The notes beneath the pieces are model-generated. The model had not been told where the DNA came from. It ran no database searches and saw only the letters and a list, made by a program, of their open reading frames with translations. Below, piece after piece: positions 1 to 11,478 of a stretch of DNA of 64,000 nucleotides. This stretch comes from Hepsetus odoe (lineage: Eukaryota; Chordata; Actinopteri; Characiformes; Hepsetidae), in the NCBI GenBank assembly GCA_017165825.1, contig CM029372.1, forward strand, positions 3,936,999-4,000,998, given 5' to 3'. Each line of letters starts with the position of its first letter. The stretch's first letter is position 1. The translations under genes and the position numbers were made by a program.

Positions 1-1456
1 TGGGAGAAGCAGAACATCACAGCGAGAAATTGCTCGCTAGTCATTGCTAGCCCACGCAAATAGTCATTTTCACACTTTATAAACCGCTGCATTTAGACAC
101 TGGCGTGGGGGGGGCAAACAAACAAACACTGTCCTTTGTTTCTATGAAGAATTGTAAACAACAATGTTCACTGTGGGGCAGCGGTGGCCTAGTGGTTAGG
201 GAGTTGGCCCTGCATCGGAAGATTGTGGGTTCGATTCCCACCCCAGTGGGTTGCCCTGAGGTACCCTTGAGCAAGGTACTGTCCCCATCACTGCTCCCCG
301 GGCGCTTTCAATAGCTGCCCACTGCTGCACGTGTGTATGGGTTAAATGCAGAGGTCCAATTTCGTTGTGGTTCATGTGTGCTGTGCCATGACCTCGCAAT
401 GACAAGGGTTGTCACTTTCACTTTTCACTTTTTCACTTTTCACTGACAGCAGAATACAGCCAGTAAAGGGGAGCTATTAGCAACTCTTATACCTGCCAAA
501 AACACGGGGTGATTAAAGAATAGCGGCAGAATAGATTATTAATCTTAGTTAGGATCATTCATTAGAAATTGTAAATTAGGCCGCTTCGAATAACCGCAAA
601 TACTTAAAACATCTTTTCACAGATTCATAGCTTAATCCATGTGGCTGTCGGTCACTTAGAAACAGTTCATCACTCAAATCGCACTGAAATTTTGGGATTA
701 CACAAGATCAAGTTTCCACTAATTAAGGAACAGCTATCAGGCAGACACTCTGACCTTTTTGATTTCATTGGTGATGCTTGATTCCGTGAATGACGGAATG
801 TTACTTCCACCCATGATTATTCTCAAAGCAAGGAAAGTGTCTCAACTAGAGTTTACTGCCTTAAAAGGTTCCCAAAAAAAAAAAAAAAAAAAACACGCTG
901 ATGGTGTCTCCATGCAAGCATGCAGTTCTTTATAAATGGTACAAAATGGCCAGCAAGTGAGACCCTGCTGAGGGCACAGTGAAGAGCTGATAGTGAAACA
1001 GCAAGGTGCACAGGGCCATTCAATATGTTAGAGCAGACCACATGCAGACCTAATGCTTACTCTCCCTCCAGCACACAAGACATACAGCGCGGACCAGGAC
1101 CCTTTGACTAAAGCTGCGATCTATGGATCAATGCAAAATAGCTTCCTATTCCATAAAAGGCATAAAGGCCACCATGTCCGTAAAGCACTCAACAATGTAC
1201 TATGGTCTAAGAAGCCGGGAGCCATGACAAATTCCACCAAAACCAGAGCATGAAGAATGCAAACTGGTGTAGTAATGCTTCTATATAATGGGAGAAAAAC
1301 AATTGCTCATAACTTCAAACCAATATAGGAAAGAAAATAAAACCAACGAATCATGAATAAGCCCTTTTATTGCCTGTGGGTGAAACTGGATAAAGCCTGG
1401 TCATTCTATGCAGGGATGACAGAGTTAGTTTCTGAATAGATTCGTTTCTCACTCAC
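1..1456 (-). other. snd1: snd1 intron (3' side, incomplete)
   Basis: This is non-coding sequence downstream of the 1457-1660 exon. It contains one SINE-A copy (175-444), a 20-base A run at 873-892, and otherwise unique AT-rich sequence. I looked for the terminal snd1 codons on the minus strand and did not find them. Confidence 0.85.
175..444 (+). mobile_element. SINE-A copy, near full length (tRNA-derived SINE)
   Basis: The head GGGGCAGCGGTGGCCTAGTG carries a polymerase III A-box-like sequence (TGGCCTAGTGG), and the B box is GGGTTCGATTCCC about 40 bases on. A core follows with TTGAGCAAGGTACTGTCCCC and CTGCTCCCCGGGCGC, and the element ends in TCACTTTCACTTTTCAC-type tail repeats. The core resembles the conserved central domain of fish V-SINE-like elements. 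This is the best reference copy of the family in the window. Confidence 0.9.
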
Positions 1457-1660
1457 CATTTTCTGCAGGTGTTTCTCCTTCCGCACCTCCACCATCACCA
1501 GCCCCTCTTTTACCAGGCCAAGTCCCACATCGTCTTTGGAGTCGGAAAACTGCAGGGTGACATGTGGGCAGGCAGCGCCGCCGTACTCTACGTTTAGTAG
1601 ACACTGTGTGTTCTGAATGTCTCTCACCACGCAGTCCACTGCGTCTGCTCGTGCGTCTTC
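1457..1660 (-). CDS. snd1: snd1 exon: SN5 domain, penultimate region
   Basis: This exon has 68 codons in phase 0/0, from [19 protein letters not shown] through CPHVTLQF and [20 protein letters not shown] to HLQKM. It forms most of the C-terminal SN5 half-domain that packs on the Tudor barrel. The donor is ATG/GTGAGT at 1456-1451. The acceptor, CCCCATAG above 1660, has a weak pyrimidine tract. The family continues from here for about 37 more residues (including an LNLWRYGDF-like motif and a C-terminal GYSR), and none of that was found in 1-1450, so the last exon or exons lie outside the window. AVDC replaces the AVDS seen in mammals, a conservative change. Confidence 0.97.
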
Positions 1661-2194
1661 CTATGGGGAGCATGTACATGTTCACAGATTACAATCACAC
1701 GCACTGTTGCTGAAAGGCAGAACGTTAAACCAGGAGGCCAATCAGTTACATTAACAGTTCAGGAACAAAAAACAAGGCCCAGAGTGTAAAACCTCTGTCT
1801 TCTGGGATCTACAATCGAGCCATTAGAGCTGGACAAGGGTACGCATGTACATACAACCCGGGCCCAAATCATTCACGCAAGCCTCACTCGATCAAAAACA
1901 CCCAAACATAGGTGCAGTCTACTTCTCGCTGTACTGCTCACAAACTCAACATTTTTTTACACACACACACAGTAGACTGTTTGGCATTTCACAAAGAACT
2001 ATACAGCTCATGTTGACCATCATGCTACACACACAAACCAACAGCATTAGAGCTGACCTAGTCTCCATGGCAACTGTGAAGCATGCTACCCTTGAGGGTG
2101 TTACAAGGGAGTTGGAGAGGGACACATTTGAAGGGGAGTAGTCGTTTTGATTTCCCTTTCCCTCCGGTCAGCCTATTTCGGTCGCTATGGGCAA

Positions 2195-2460
2195 GCCCAG
2201 GGCACACAGAGAGACAGACAGGGAGGAAACTATATAGAGACAGAGAAGGTGAGAGAGACAGGAAGAAAGAGAGGGAGAGAGAGCTTGAGAGAAAGTGGCG
2301 CTCACGAAGAGAGACGGACCTGAAAGGAAGGCAGGAAGACCGAAGGAAATACATGGCACAGGAGAAAAAAAGTAATGGGGTTAAGGAGCGGGAGGAAGGG
2401 GAAGAGAGGTCAAAAAAGATGGAAGGAAGAAAGAGGGAAGTGGGAGAGAGAGAATAAGAG
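2195..2460 (+). repeat. Purine-rich (GA-type) tract
   Basis: The plus strand is dominated by A and G over about 265 bases, built from imperfect GAGA, GGAAG and GACAGA units. The open frames here are low-complexity products and not genes. Such tracts can adopt unusual structures. Confidence 0.75.
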
Positions 2461-2561
2461 ATGAGGGGCCAAGGCAGGAGGGGGTTTTATTAGATTGTAT
2501 AAGACACGCTTAGCATAGAGAGGAACTTTTTATTTGCTGGGTGGCAGAGCAGAGCGGTCTG

Positions 2562-2564
<3 letters not shown>

Positions 2565-2592
<28 letters not shown>
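2565..2592 (+). repeat. (TG)n microsatellite
   Basis: An uninterrupted TG run of about 14 units. Confidence 0.95.
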
Positions 2593-2595
<3 letters not shown>

Positions 2596-3563
2596 CTGGG
2601 TGATGTCAGAGGCTGCTTGGGCGATGTGCATGAGGCACAGGGCTGTCACACACACTGACAGCGGGCGTGGACAACAAGCGAGTTAGTGTCAGTAGAGGAG
2701 ACATGTTGGTTTTGGAGAAAATAGAGTGAGAGTGATTGTGCGTGTGCATTCGTGAGTGTGAGAAAGACTCCGCTTGGGAAGGATGGAGGTGAATGTAGTG
2801 GCTCCGTCCTCAGTACCTAACAGATGGAGCAGATCGCACTACAGTGAAGAAAGACTTATGGGATGGAATGCCAAAACAAACACCTTGCTCTTCCACCCAG
2901 GATACCTTTCAAATATCCATCCGTTCCTGCGACTCTATTGTGGAACTTACAATGCACACTATATTCCTGGTGAATCTTCAACACAATGTTACCGGAGCAA
3001 TCTTATTGGATATTTTTCCTCTTAGGTGTGCGTGTTCATTTCAGGTGTGTGTAGCATCTGTGGACTATACGGCAGAAACTTCATTGGGCCTGAAATTTTG
3101 CTTTGAATCGGAACACAGCCCGAGACCACGTTTCGAATCTGAATCAAGCCCTCACGCAGAATGAAACCGGACAGGATCACACTGGGAATTCTTTAAGGAC
3201 TACTGTTGCCGCACAGAAGACAAAAATAAGAAAAATGTAAATATGCTATTAGAAATTACCGAGTGTTAAAAAGGTTTAAAAGGGGTTTCGGATAAATCGC
3301 CCCACGTGTTTTAGCAAAGAACAAACGCTGCAAAGTTCTCACCCACACAGGAGAAGAGGTTCATTTGTACATGAACAATCCTAACGCCCTCTTTATGCAG
3401 AGCATAACACATTTATCAAGAACGTGAAAATACTTTAGGCGGCACTAACGTGCTATTTACTTCCCATTTTTCCTGTTTCAGTCCTTGGCATTTCAATGAT
3501 TAAAGACATGTACGGTTTAAAAAAAAAAAAAAAAGAATAAGTGTGGATAAAATGAAGGATACA

Positions 3564-3589
3564 ATTAATTAATTAATTAATTAATTAAT
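3564..3589 (+). repeat. (TTAA)n tetranucleotide microsatellite
   Basis: About six tandem AATT/TTAA units. The tract is self-complementary. Confidence 0.9.
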
Positions 3590-3826
3590 ACACAAATGAG
3601 AACCTGATTGTAAAATTTGAAGCAGCCTGTAATTTTGGAGTAGACAATATTCCGTATGTTATTCTTTATTACCTGAATCAAAGACACAGCATCCTCTGTG
3701 ACTGGTGCATCAGGTTGGCCCAGTATGAGGCAAACTGTATTTAGTAAAGTGTTTTTGCATGTTTCTTTATATATTAGGATTGTGTAAACCTTAACACTGG
3801 GGGTGTGTGTGTGTGTGTGTACTTAC

Positions 3827-3940
3827 ATCCTGAGGGACCTGGATGAAGGCGAAGGCGTACTCAGTGGCCTGAGGTGGCAGGGTGCGGGTGCTGAAGGCTG
3901 GCGGAAGAGTTGCTAGGCGCACAGAGGACACCATCTCTCT
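3827..3940 (-). CDS. snd1: snd1 exon: end of Tudor and return to SN5
   Basis: The exon is 38 codons, phase 0 at both ends, reading [20 protein letters not shown] and then [18 protein letters not shown]. The first residues close the Tudor barrel after DYGN. The [12 protein letters not shown] stretch begins the second part of the split SN5 domain and is very strongly conserved in SND1. The acceptor is TTTTGCAG just above 3940. The AGAGAG that follows makes the exact AG ambiguous by eye, and I chose the first AG because it keeps the conserved RE dipeptide. The donor is GAT/GTAAGT at 3826-3821, directly followed by a short TG repeat in the intron. Confidence 0.97.
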
Positions 3941-4900
3941 CTGCAAAACAACACACACACACACGTTACAAAGAGGATTTATTCATCTTTCATCCATCAA
4001 CAGCATCAAAACCGCTTTTACTAAAGCAGAGAGTCTGTCAGCAAGCCACAGAGGCAAGAGGAGAACTTCCTTAGTCCTGTGGATTGCTCTCAAAGCTGCT
4101 GTTTAGAACCGGCAGAGAGTGCAGCACACTTGTAATAGGCTCTTTACTCCCACTGTGCCGGGTTCTCACCAAGATATGGGGATGGTGGTAAGAACATGCT
4201 CCACCATCTCAGTGTGACGCTGCCATCTTGCTCAACAAGAAGTCTACTCCAGCATCAAATGAAAGAGAACTGAGAGGGGACACTTTCTTCTCGTGCACAC
4301 TGAGCTCTGAGACTTTCTTCGAGAACACAGTGAGTTGGCAAACAGATGGAACGTATCAGAATATCCATCTGCTCTAAATGTACATGCATTAGAACGATAA
4401 GAGGACACCGCAGCACTAAAAGGACTAAGGTCACTTTCATGTCGTGTGGTTTACAGCGGCTGTTAACGCCGTGACTGACTGTGAATAATGGCTCCTACGG
4501 TATTTATGTACATAGAGATTTATTTAAGCCATATACTTTTGACGGCCAAATGTAGTCCACAAGACAATATGTGGTGACAGTAAATGGCCATAACTCAGCT
4601 GGAGCTGACTAGTGATGGTGGCAGGTGGCTGAAGGAACTATATTTAAAAGATTATAGGCTCAAATCGTCAAGGTTTATAAGAGACTGATAACGGTTTGAG
4701 CGTTCAAGGCGAGAAAGATAAGGACTGAACAAAGGGTCAGACGGGCGACGAAGAGCGGCTGAAAAAGCAGTATATACAGTTTACAAAGGACCGGAGGCAA
4801 TGAGGGAACACACGGGTGAACAGAAATAGAGAGAAAGATATATTAAACAGATTTTGATGGGCTGGCATGATACATTCACTTCTCTTAAAAAAAATAAATA

Positions 4901-4934
<34 letters not shown>

Positions 4935-5145
4935 TTACCAGCTGGCTTGAAGCAAAAATACATTTTTAATGTCCACCAAACAGCAGCAAAATTAAGGCAT
5001 AATATCACTGTCATTATGGCAAATGCTGAAATAAGTGGGGGCGTGTGGCTATTGTACCCTGACCACCAGTTTACTTTTGTTTTTTTGATGGTGGTTCTCA
5101 GTAACTTAAGCTACTGACACAAATATAGTGAGCAGGAATTCTTAC
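3941..5145 (-). other. snd1: snd1 intron, 1205 nt
   Basis: The intron runs from GTAAGA at 5145 to CAG at 3941. Apart from a TAA repeat at 4893-4934 it is unique sequence with no recognised element. Confidence 0.9.
4893..4934 (+). repeat. (TAA)n microsatellite
   Basis: Tandem AATA units that pass into about eleven TAA units. Confidence 0.95.
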
Positions 5146-5215
5146 GTTGCCATAGTCTATGTAGAACACATGAACCTTTGCTGGGGATTCCACTTTTTCC
5201 ACACGTGCTCTGTAC
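5146..5215 (-). CDS. snd1: snd1 exon: Tudor aromatic cage
   Basis: This small exon (70 nt) supplies the last base of the split tryptophan codon, then 23 codons reading [19 protein letters not shown] followed by DYGN. It carries most of the methylarginine cage: Y at codon 5214-5212, Y at 5163-5161, Y at 5154-5152, and N at 5148-5146. The spacing (F to Y 6, Y to Y 17, Y to Y 3, Y to N 2) fits the known SND1 Tudor cage exactly, so ligand binding should be preserved. It is bounded by TTTAG on the 5' side and AAC/GTAAGA at 5145-5140. It leaves in phase 0. The next intron is the shortest complete one in the window (1205 nt). Confidence 0.97.
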
Positions 5216-7655
5216 CTAAAAAGAGAAACATGAAGAAAAAGATGGTGAGTGGAAGAGTAAGTGATTCGATTCCGATCACCCCCTCAGAAGGTTTGTCGTT
5301 GTGAGATCTGTAAGGATGTGGATGAATGAGCAAAAAAGCTAAGCACACATGAGCGAACAGAACTCGAAAATCTTTTTTCTGGCCAGCAAACCACAGAGAA
5401 AAAGGGAGCTCCACAGCATCTACATGCGAAACCTCGCCATGGGCCTCAAATCTGGCTCTTTGGGCAGTTTCCAGATATCCGATATCTGGCCATGGCCCAC
5501 TTAAAGTAGGGAATATAAAAGTAAGCATCTAACCCACGTCCCTCTTATTATAAAAACTAATCAACGGTATTTATCATTTCGAACACGTCTAATATGTTTT
5601 ACGTCGTGCTCATTCTCTCATCGTGCAGCATGCGCCCTCTTCTCCTGCCCACAGATCTACTACACCCTGCCTGGTTCATTATTCCGCAAAGCCCAGACTA
5701 TCCAAAATGATGTGCTTTATTTAAGCCTCCCACACCGCTAATATCGCTTGGCACAATTAGATTTCCTTCAAACGACAATCGTTATTGCTCAGATCTTTCC
5801 GCGAAGGCATTTCACACTCCTGACTAATGCTTGGAGACCTGGAGGAACTTGTATGGCCAAAAGATTCCTTCAGCTGCTGCTGACACACGGGCGGCAATGG
5901 ATAGTGTGTAGTGAAATGGAACGGTGTTGCATGAAGGAATCAAAAAAGCAACTGGACGTGGTCACATGACTAAGAATAAATTAGTAAATAAAAATCCAAA
6001 TGTGACACATTTAAAAAAAAAAAAAAAAAGAAAACCTCATGTCATCACCAAAGTCCAATTAAACGCAGTTGTGCTCCATCTCCAGCGCCTACAAACAGAG
6101 GACCATGTCTCAACGGTAGCCCCGTAATCCAGGTAAGCAAAGGAAACGTGGCGACAATGCTAAGGAGTAAAACAATCGCTCAGTCAGTTATGGGGGTGGC
6201 TTGACCAGAAAAGACAGACTAACAGAAGAGAGACAGCACGGGAGAGGGCTGAAAGCAGCATGGCTTGGCTTGGAGCTTTTCAAATCCCCTCTCCATTCAG
6301 CAGACCTTGAAAGGACACAAACACTAATTAGTATTTAATAAGGAGAGAACTAAGCAGCACAAAGAGTGCAAAAAAGGGGGGAAAAAAAAAAAAAAAAAAA
6401 ACGCGTAATGGGCCTCCCTACAGAAGCTTCCGTTCACTCCCAGCCAAGAGGACAAAGCAAGTTCCCTGCAACGTTCCCAAACGACAGCGCTCTCTTTAGA
6501 GCAGCACACAGATGAGCATGAGCAGAATTCATCTCAGGAAAATGACTAAAATACAAACTTATATAAATAAAATAAACCCCAACAACAAACAAACGGCCCT
6601 TTTCAAGCACGCATTCAATGCTACATAAAAGGAAGGATTAATGGCAGCAAGTTCATTTGCAGATACACATGGGAGCAGCTTCCTATAATTATCTCCTATA
6701 ATAAATCCAGTTTTGTTATCTTTTTCCGTTTTGATGTGTTTGTTTATCCTCATGTGAAGTCCCTCACTTCAGGTCTGTTACCAAGGTAATGTTCCTAGGA
6801 CTTCATTACGAGAGCTTACGGGGCAGCCGTGGCCTAGTGGTTAGGGGAGTCAGCTCCAGGATCAGAAGGTTGTGGGTCCGATTCCCAGACCATTAGGTTG
6901 CCCTGAGGTACCCTTGTGCAAGGTACCGTCCCCGTCACTGCTCCCCGGGCGAGTGTGTATGGGTGAAACGCAGAGGTTGAATTTCATGGTGTTGTGCTGC
7001 GTTTCACGATGACCCTGTGTTAGTAAATACTGCTAAAACCTAAAATATCTAACATTAGTTTGCTGAGAAAAAAAGCTGCTTCCATATTTGTGCCAGGAGC
7101 TGTATCGGGTATTATATGGGCAGAATTTTTTAAGTACATATAAAAAAGGCAATGTAATCCTATACCATGCCTGAAATAGACTGTGTCAAGTCTGGTTGTC
7201 TTCCAGTGAGTAGATGAGCAAGCAGACTGTCAGGTATGAAATAAAGTGCAGTGCTTTATTTTAATGTCGCATCTTTTGAAGCACAGTTAAAAAGAGCAAC
7301 AAAATAAAAAAAAAAAAAATTTTTTTAAATGCTGGAACGCCTTTCATTCCTGGATGCGGCCTAAAAGCGGACCGTCCTTCCTCGCTTTCGATGATGCACA
7401 TTGATTTATTTTAATTTTATTAAAAAATATGCTAACTTTTCTCCTTTGTGCTATTGTGATATGTACATATATTAATTACTTATGTTTTTTTTGTTTTTTT
7501 TTAAGACAATAGTCTGTACCCAACTCCTATGGACACCAAGCGTAGCTAAATAATAACGGGATAATCCTAATATCCATTTGTGCACGATTATTTAAGATTA
7601 TACCCTCTCAGTGTGTCAGAAGCAAAGTTTAGCGTTCTTCTCTGTAAGTGCTCAC
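5216..7655 (-). other. snd1: snd1 intron, 2440 nt
   Basis: A phase 2 intron with a GTGAGC donor at 7655 and a TTTAG acceptor at 5217-5216. It contains one SINE-A (6820-7015) and several A/T homopolymers (near 6011, 6379, 7308 and 7486). I see no other gene. Confidence 0.9.
6820..7015 (+). mobile_element. SINE-A copy, shortened
   Basis: It has the A-box region (GTGGCCTAGTGGTTAGG), a B-box-like GGGTCCGATTCCC, the core GCAAGGTACCGTCCCC and CTGCTCCCCGGGCG, then a shortened 3' part. Compared with the 175-444 copy, the segment after the core is deleted and the CACTTT tail is missing. Confidence 0.85.
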
Positions 7656-7779
7656 CATTCTCCGTCAGCAAACTTGGCGATGCAGTTGTCCCCTCTGTGT
7701 GGGCTGAAAGACCCCTCCACAGGCGGGTGAGCAGCGATCTCCGCTCGCATGGTCTCCATCAGGTTCTCCAGCTGTGCAC
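7656..7779 (-). CDS. snd1: snd1 exon: Tudor domain, first half
   Basis: This 124-nt exon completes the glycine begun in the previous exon, adds 40 whole codons ([20 protein letters not shown] and on to CIAKFADGE), and ends with the first two bases of a tryptophan codon. It enters in phase 1 and leaves in phase 2. The HPPVEGSF segment and the [10 protein letters not shown] strand are typical of the SND1 Tudor domain. The phenylalanine of KFADGEW, codon 7672-7670, corresponds to the first aromatic-cage residue that holds symmetrically dimethylated arginine. The donor is GAATG/GTGAGC at 7655-7650 and the acceptor is TTGCAG at 7785-7780. The segment SPHRGDN differs from the PRRGEF usual in mammals and lies outside the cage. 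Confidence 0.97.
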
Positions 7780-7914
7780 CTGCAACAGAGTGCAATGAGA
7801 GTCATTCCTCCATTCTCTCACATTCACACACACACACAGAGTGAATGGTGGGATCATAAAAAAAAAAAAAATTGTCCCAAAGTAATGCATGTTGTATAGG
7901 ACTAATGAACACAG

Positions 7915-8110
7915 AGGCAGCGGTGGCCTAGTGTTGAGGGACAAGCCTCCAGGATTGGAAGGTTGGGGGTCCAAATCCTCCAACAGTAGGCTGCCCTGAG
8001 TGAGCCTTACGCAAGGCACAGTCCCCATCACTGCTCTCCGGGCGCTGGATATGGCTGCACTGTGAACGAATCCCATTTTGTTTCACAATCAGAAGTAGTC
8101 ACTTTCACTT
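7915..8110 (+). mobile_element. SINE-A copy, diverged
   Basis: The head reads GGCAGCGGTGGCCTAGTG, but the B box has decayed (GGGTCCAAATCCT). The core is present as CACTGCTCTCCGGGCGCTG and the tail is AGTCACTTTCACTT. The distance from core to tail is shorter than in 175-444. It lies about 135 bases upstream of the Tudor exon acceptor in transcript sense. Confidence 0.85.
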
Positions 8111-9439
8111 AAACCAAACCAAATCTTTGGCCTATGGCTAAAACATGGCACTGGGTACCTATTCTCTATGGTGCAGAACGCTTGAAGAAAACCTCCCTCG
8201 ACTACCTATTTCTACTACCATTCTCGATGAGGACAGCAGGAGGCTGAACAGCTTCAGGAACGCAGAAAGGAGAAGTCACATACTCCATCAAAACACATTC
8301 TTCAATGGGGTCAGAGGCTGCTCGGCGCATGCCGCCTGAAATCAATTAAAGGGAAATAAGCTATTAAAAAATGGAAATGATCAGAACAAGAAGTGCGCTT
8401 TCTTCCCACTAAAACAAGGCACTCGGGTAGAGGTATCCGTCTCGGCGTAAAGCCTGCAGCCATTCAATCATTTCCTCCAACAACACCGCAAATCAGTGTA
8501 ATCACCGAGGCGCCAGGTTTAAAGGAGTAATGGAAAACCCTCAAAAAAGGTTGTACAGCTATGCATGACTAATATCAAGGGAAGGGAAATGACTTTTTTT
8601 TTTTTTTTTGGAGGGGGAGTCCACTTGCTGTTTTAGCAAATTTATCAGCCATGCACACAGCCAGCCGCCAGCCACCACAGTATCTTAATTAGCACAATGT
8701 CACTGCTGAAGTGAGCAGGGAGAGTGCTGGGGTGTAGTGTGCGCACACGCACACATTGATATGTTGAGGGGGCAGGGAAAGTAGGGCAAGGGCATGAGAA
8801 ACGGAATGAAAGAGTATTAAAAGTCAAAGAGTTTATAGCTTAATGTTAGTTAACGATCAAATATGCCTCTTGAAGAGAATTACCACCCGCTACGTGCAAA
8901 CAAATCCACCACCCCATCGGCACCTCATAGCAGCTTTCCTTGTCTTCGGAAGAGACTGCCGTTTTGGAAAGAGGAAAACAAACGCTAATGCCCCACTGGT
9001 GTCATTTATGATGCCGTGTCTACTGACGATGCAGAACCCTCCTGATTTATTCAACTCATTAAAAAAGTTTGGCGTGCGCACTGCCAGCCAGGAGAGCAGA
9101 TAAGGGTATCCTAACTCAGCTGTGCTCCACTTTGAGTACTGAGAGAGCTACTTAAATAATAAATACGGCTCCGGAGAGGGAGTCCTCCAATGCTATATAA
9201 ATCTTTACACTTAATTTAACCTAATTAATATCAGATGTTCTCATTAAGGCATGTGGACACTGTGCAAGCAAGACCCCCCCCATCCCCCCATCCCACTCTG
9301 ATAACCAGCTAGTTCAGATCACACTGCTTCCACATGCTGGAGTTTTCCCTCGTGTGTGATTAAGGTCTGGCTCAAGGTAGACCCTAAATCCTCAGTTCCA
9401 GGCTCTCAACATACACTTACAGACAGGGATTTTCTCTCT

Positions 9440-9645
9440 TTCTTTTCTTTTATTTCTGGTGTCGACCAAAGGAGGATTGGTTCCCCTTTTGGGTCCTGGT
9501 TTCTCCCAGGGTTTCTTCCTCATGTTCTGGGGAGATCTTCCTCGCCTCTGTCGCCCTCGGCTTACCCAGCTGGGGCTCGGACCCGGATTCCGTAAAGCCG
9601 CTTTGACAACAGCAGTTGTCAAAAGCGCTAAATAAATAAAGTTGA
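9440..9645 (+). mobile_element. Dispersed repeat, 3' end of a probable retroelement (copy 1)
   Basis: The segment contains GGTTCCCCTTTTGGGTC, CTCTGTCGCCCTCGGC, GGGGCTCGGACCCGGATTC and ends AAAAGCGCTAAATAAATAAA. Every block recurs in the same order at about 56100-56265, so the two are copies of one family. Ending in GCGCTATATAAATAAA-like sequence is typical of fish non-LTR retroelement 3' ends. The clade is not assigned. Confidence 0.75.
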
Positions 9646-11478
9646 CTTACGAAGAGAAAACACAGACTCAACGGTGCGCATGCGTTTTAAAAGTTGCATG
9701 ACCGACAGCGGCTGCAAATCAAAAAAGACAGACAATGACCCGCTTTATTTACGCTATTATTGAAATGCCTGTACGGCCCCATGAAAACGGAATATTTGAA
9801 CTACTTTTCATTCTGAAAAACACCTATTTTCCAAACATCCGCACTTAGATACCACACACACGTTACTGCCAAACGCAGATCTGGTGGTGCTGCAGCACGA
9901 GTAGCCCTGATGGGGCTTCATATCAACACTGCTGTTCTATTAAGTGCATGAAAGTGTGGTGAGCACACGACTAACGAGACTGTATATGGGTCTTCCTAAG
10001 ACATGCCCATAAACACCGTCCTAACGCGGTCTTAACATTACTTCATACTGAATACTTAACACACCTTTAATAAATAACTAAACCTGAAACCATTTTGAAT
10101 ATCAGCTGATCTGGATTTCACAGCGAATAAAGAAGACCTTTTTGCATTTTCAAGTTTGGCATTTTCAACCCGGATCGCTTTTATTATTTATTCTTTTATT
10201 AACTTAAAGATACAGAATACTTTCCTTTGTAAAATATAGAAGGAAAGCAAACAACAAATGCTTCATTTTTAAACACATTTTAAATAATTAGCTTTAGAAT
10301 ACTTAGCCAACATTTTGCAAAGAAAGGAAAGGAAAGGCCTTGAATAGAATCCTTTTAGATGCATCTTTAAATCTTGAACTGAATAAATAACGATGTTACT
10401 GAACTGCAAACGAAAAGCTACTAAAAGAACATTGTGAACAATAGAACATGCTCGAGCAAATAAACAGCACATTTCAACCAGGTATGTTAAGTGGAAAACT
10501 GGCCAGTTGCAGGGTTCATGCTCAGTGGAGAAGGTGGTGGGAGGTTTTGTGACTGAGATTAAGTGACCGTGTAGGACCCGTTGATCCCTGAGGGCTCTCA
10601 GGCCGCTCTTCAGTAACACATCAGGGGTGCTTTAGTCAGTCCTCCAACCTCGTCCTCTGTCATACACGACACGCCGTCTTAATTTAAAGCGGCTCTTTGA
10701 TTTTCGGAGCTTTCCAGTCTGTACACCTGAGCATCCTATCGCAACCAGTCTGCCATGTTTCCGAAATAAATGATGCACATATTGATGTAAATGTTCATAT
10801 TTAATAAATAAATTAACAACAAAAAAAAATGTAAAAAAATGTAACTACCAAGTACAACACAGATAATCACAAATCCTGTTCCAACAAATCTCAATTACAT
10901 CAGAAAGCACTTCAGAGCAAATCTCTAAAAAGGGCCTTGAAGATGAATTTCTTTCATTCATGGCGTCTCCACGATCACAAGCGCTGCTGGGAATGGATGC
11001 TGCTTGTCAGCACTGAATAATTGCGTAAGAGATTATAAATAATCCATACAAAGACTTCTTATAGTTGTGACATAAAACAATGCAAAACTGGCCAGGTGCT
11101 CCAAGCTTAATTTATGAAATATATCAAGTTACCTAACATACACAGAATATTGAAATTCAGAATAAAGCCTAAGAAGACAATACTCAGAGAAAGGGGCGAG
11201 TGAAGGTAAACCCTTCATAAAATATGGAGCTGTGAGGTTGACCAAAAAATTTAAAAGAGCAGTATTTTCACCCAAAAACATTTGACCTTAAAGTGCTCAT
11301 GTCAAACATTCCATTATGAAGAAATAAAATAAATAAATTATTTATATATAATTTATGGTTAAATATGATGCTGTTGTGGTGTCCTCCCTGTGAATCAACA
11401 AGCAGTGTTAGTAATGCAGAGGTAGTCGTGACACCCTCATGACATTGCTCATGTTAGGGGTCACCACAGCGAATTTCT

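Larger units (their letters stand above)
1661..3826 (-). other. snd1: snd1 intron, 2166 nt
   Basis: The intron runs from the GTAAGT donor at 3826 to the AG acceptor at 1661. It contains a purine-rich tract at 2195-2460, a TG repeat at 2565-2592, a TTAA repeat near 3565-3590 and an A run near 3520-3534. I see no gene or recognised transposon. Confidence 0.9.

Noticed and set aside
182..250. tRNA gene at the SINE-A head
   Set aside because: A and B boxes are present, but the head cannot form a full cloverleaf by eye and is followed by a SINE core and tail in every copy.
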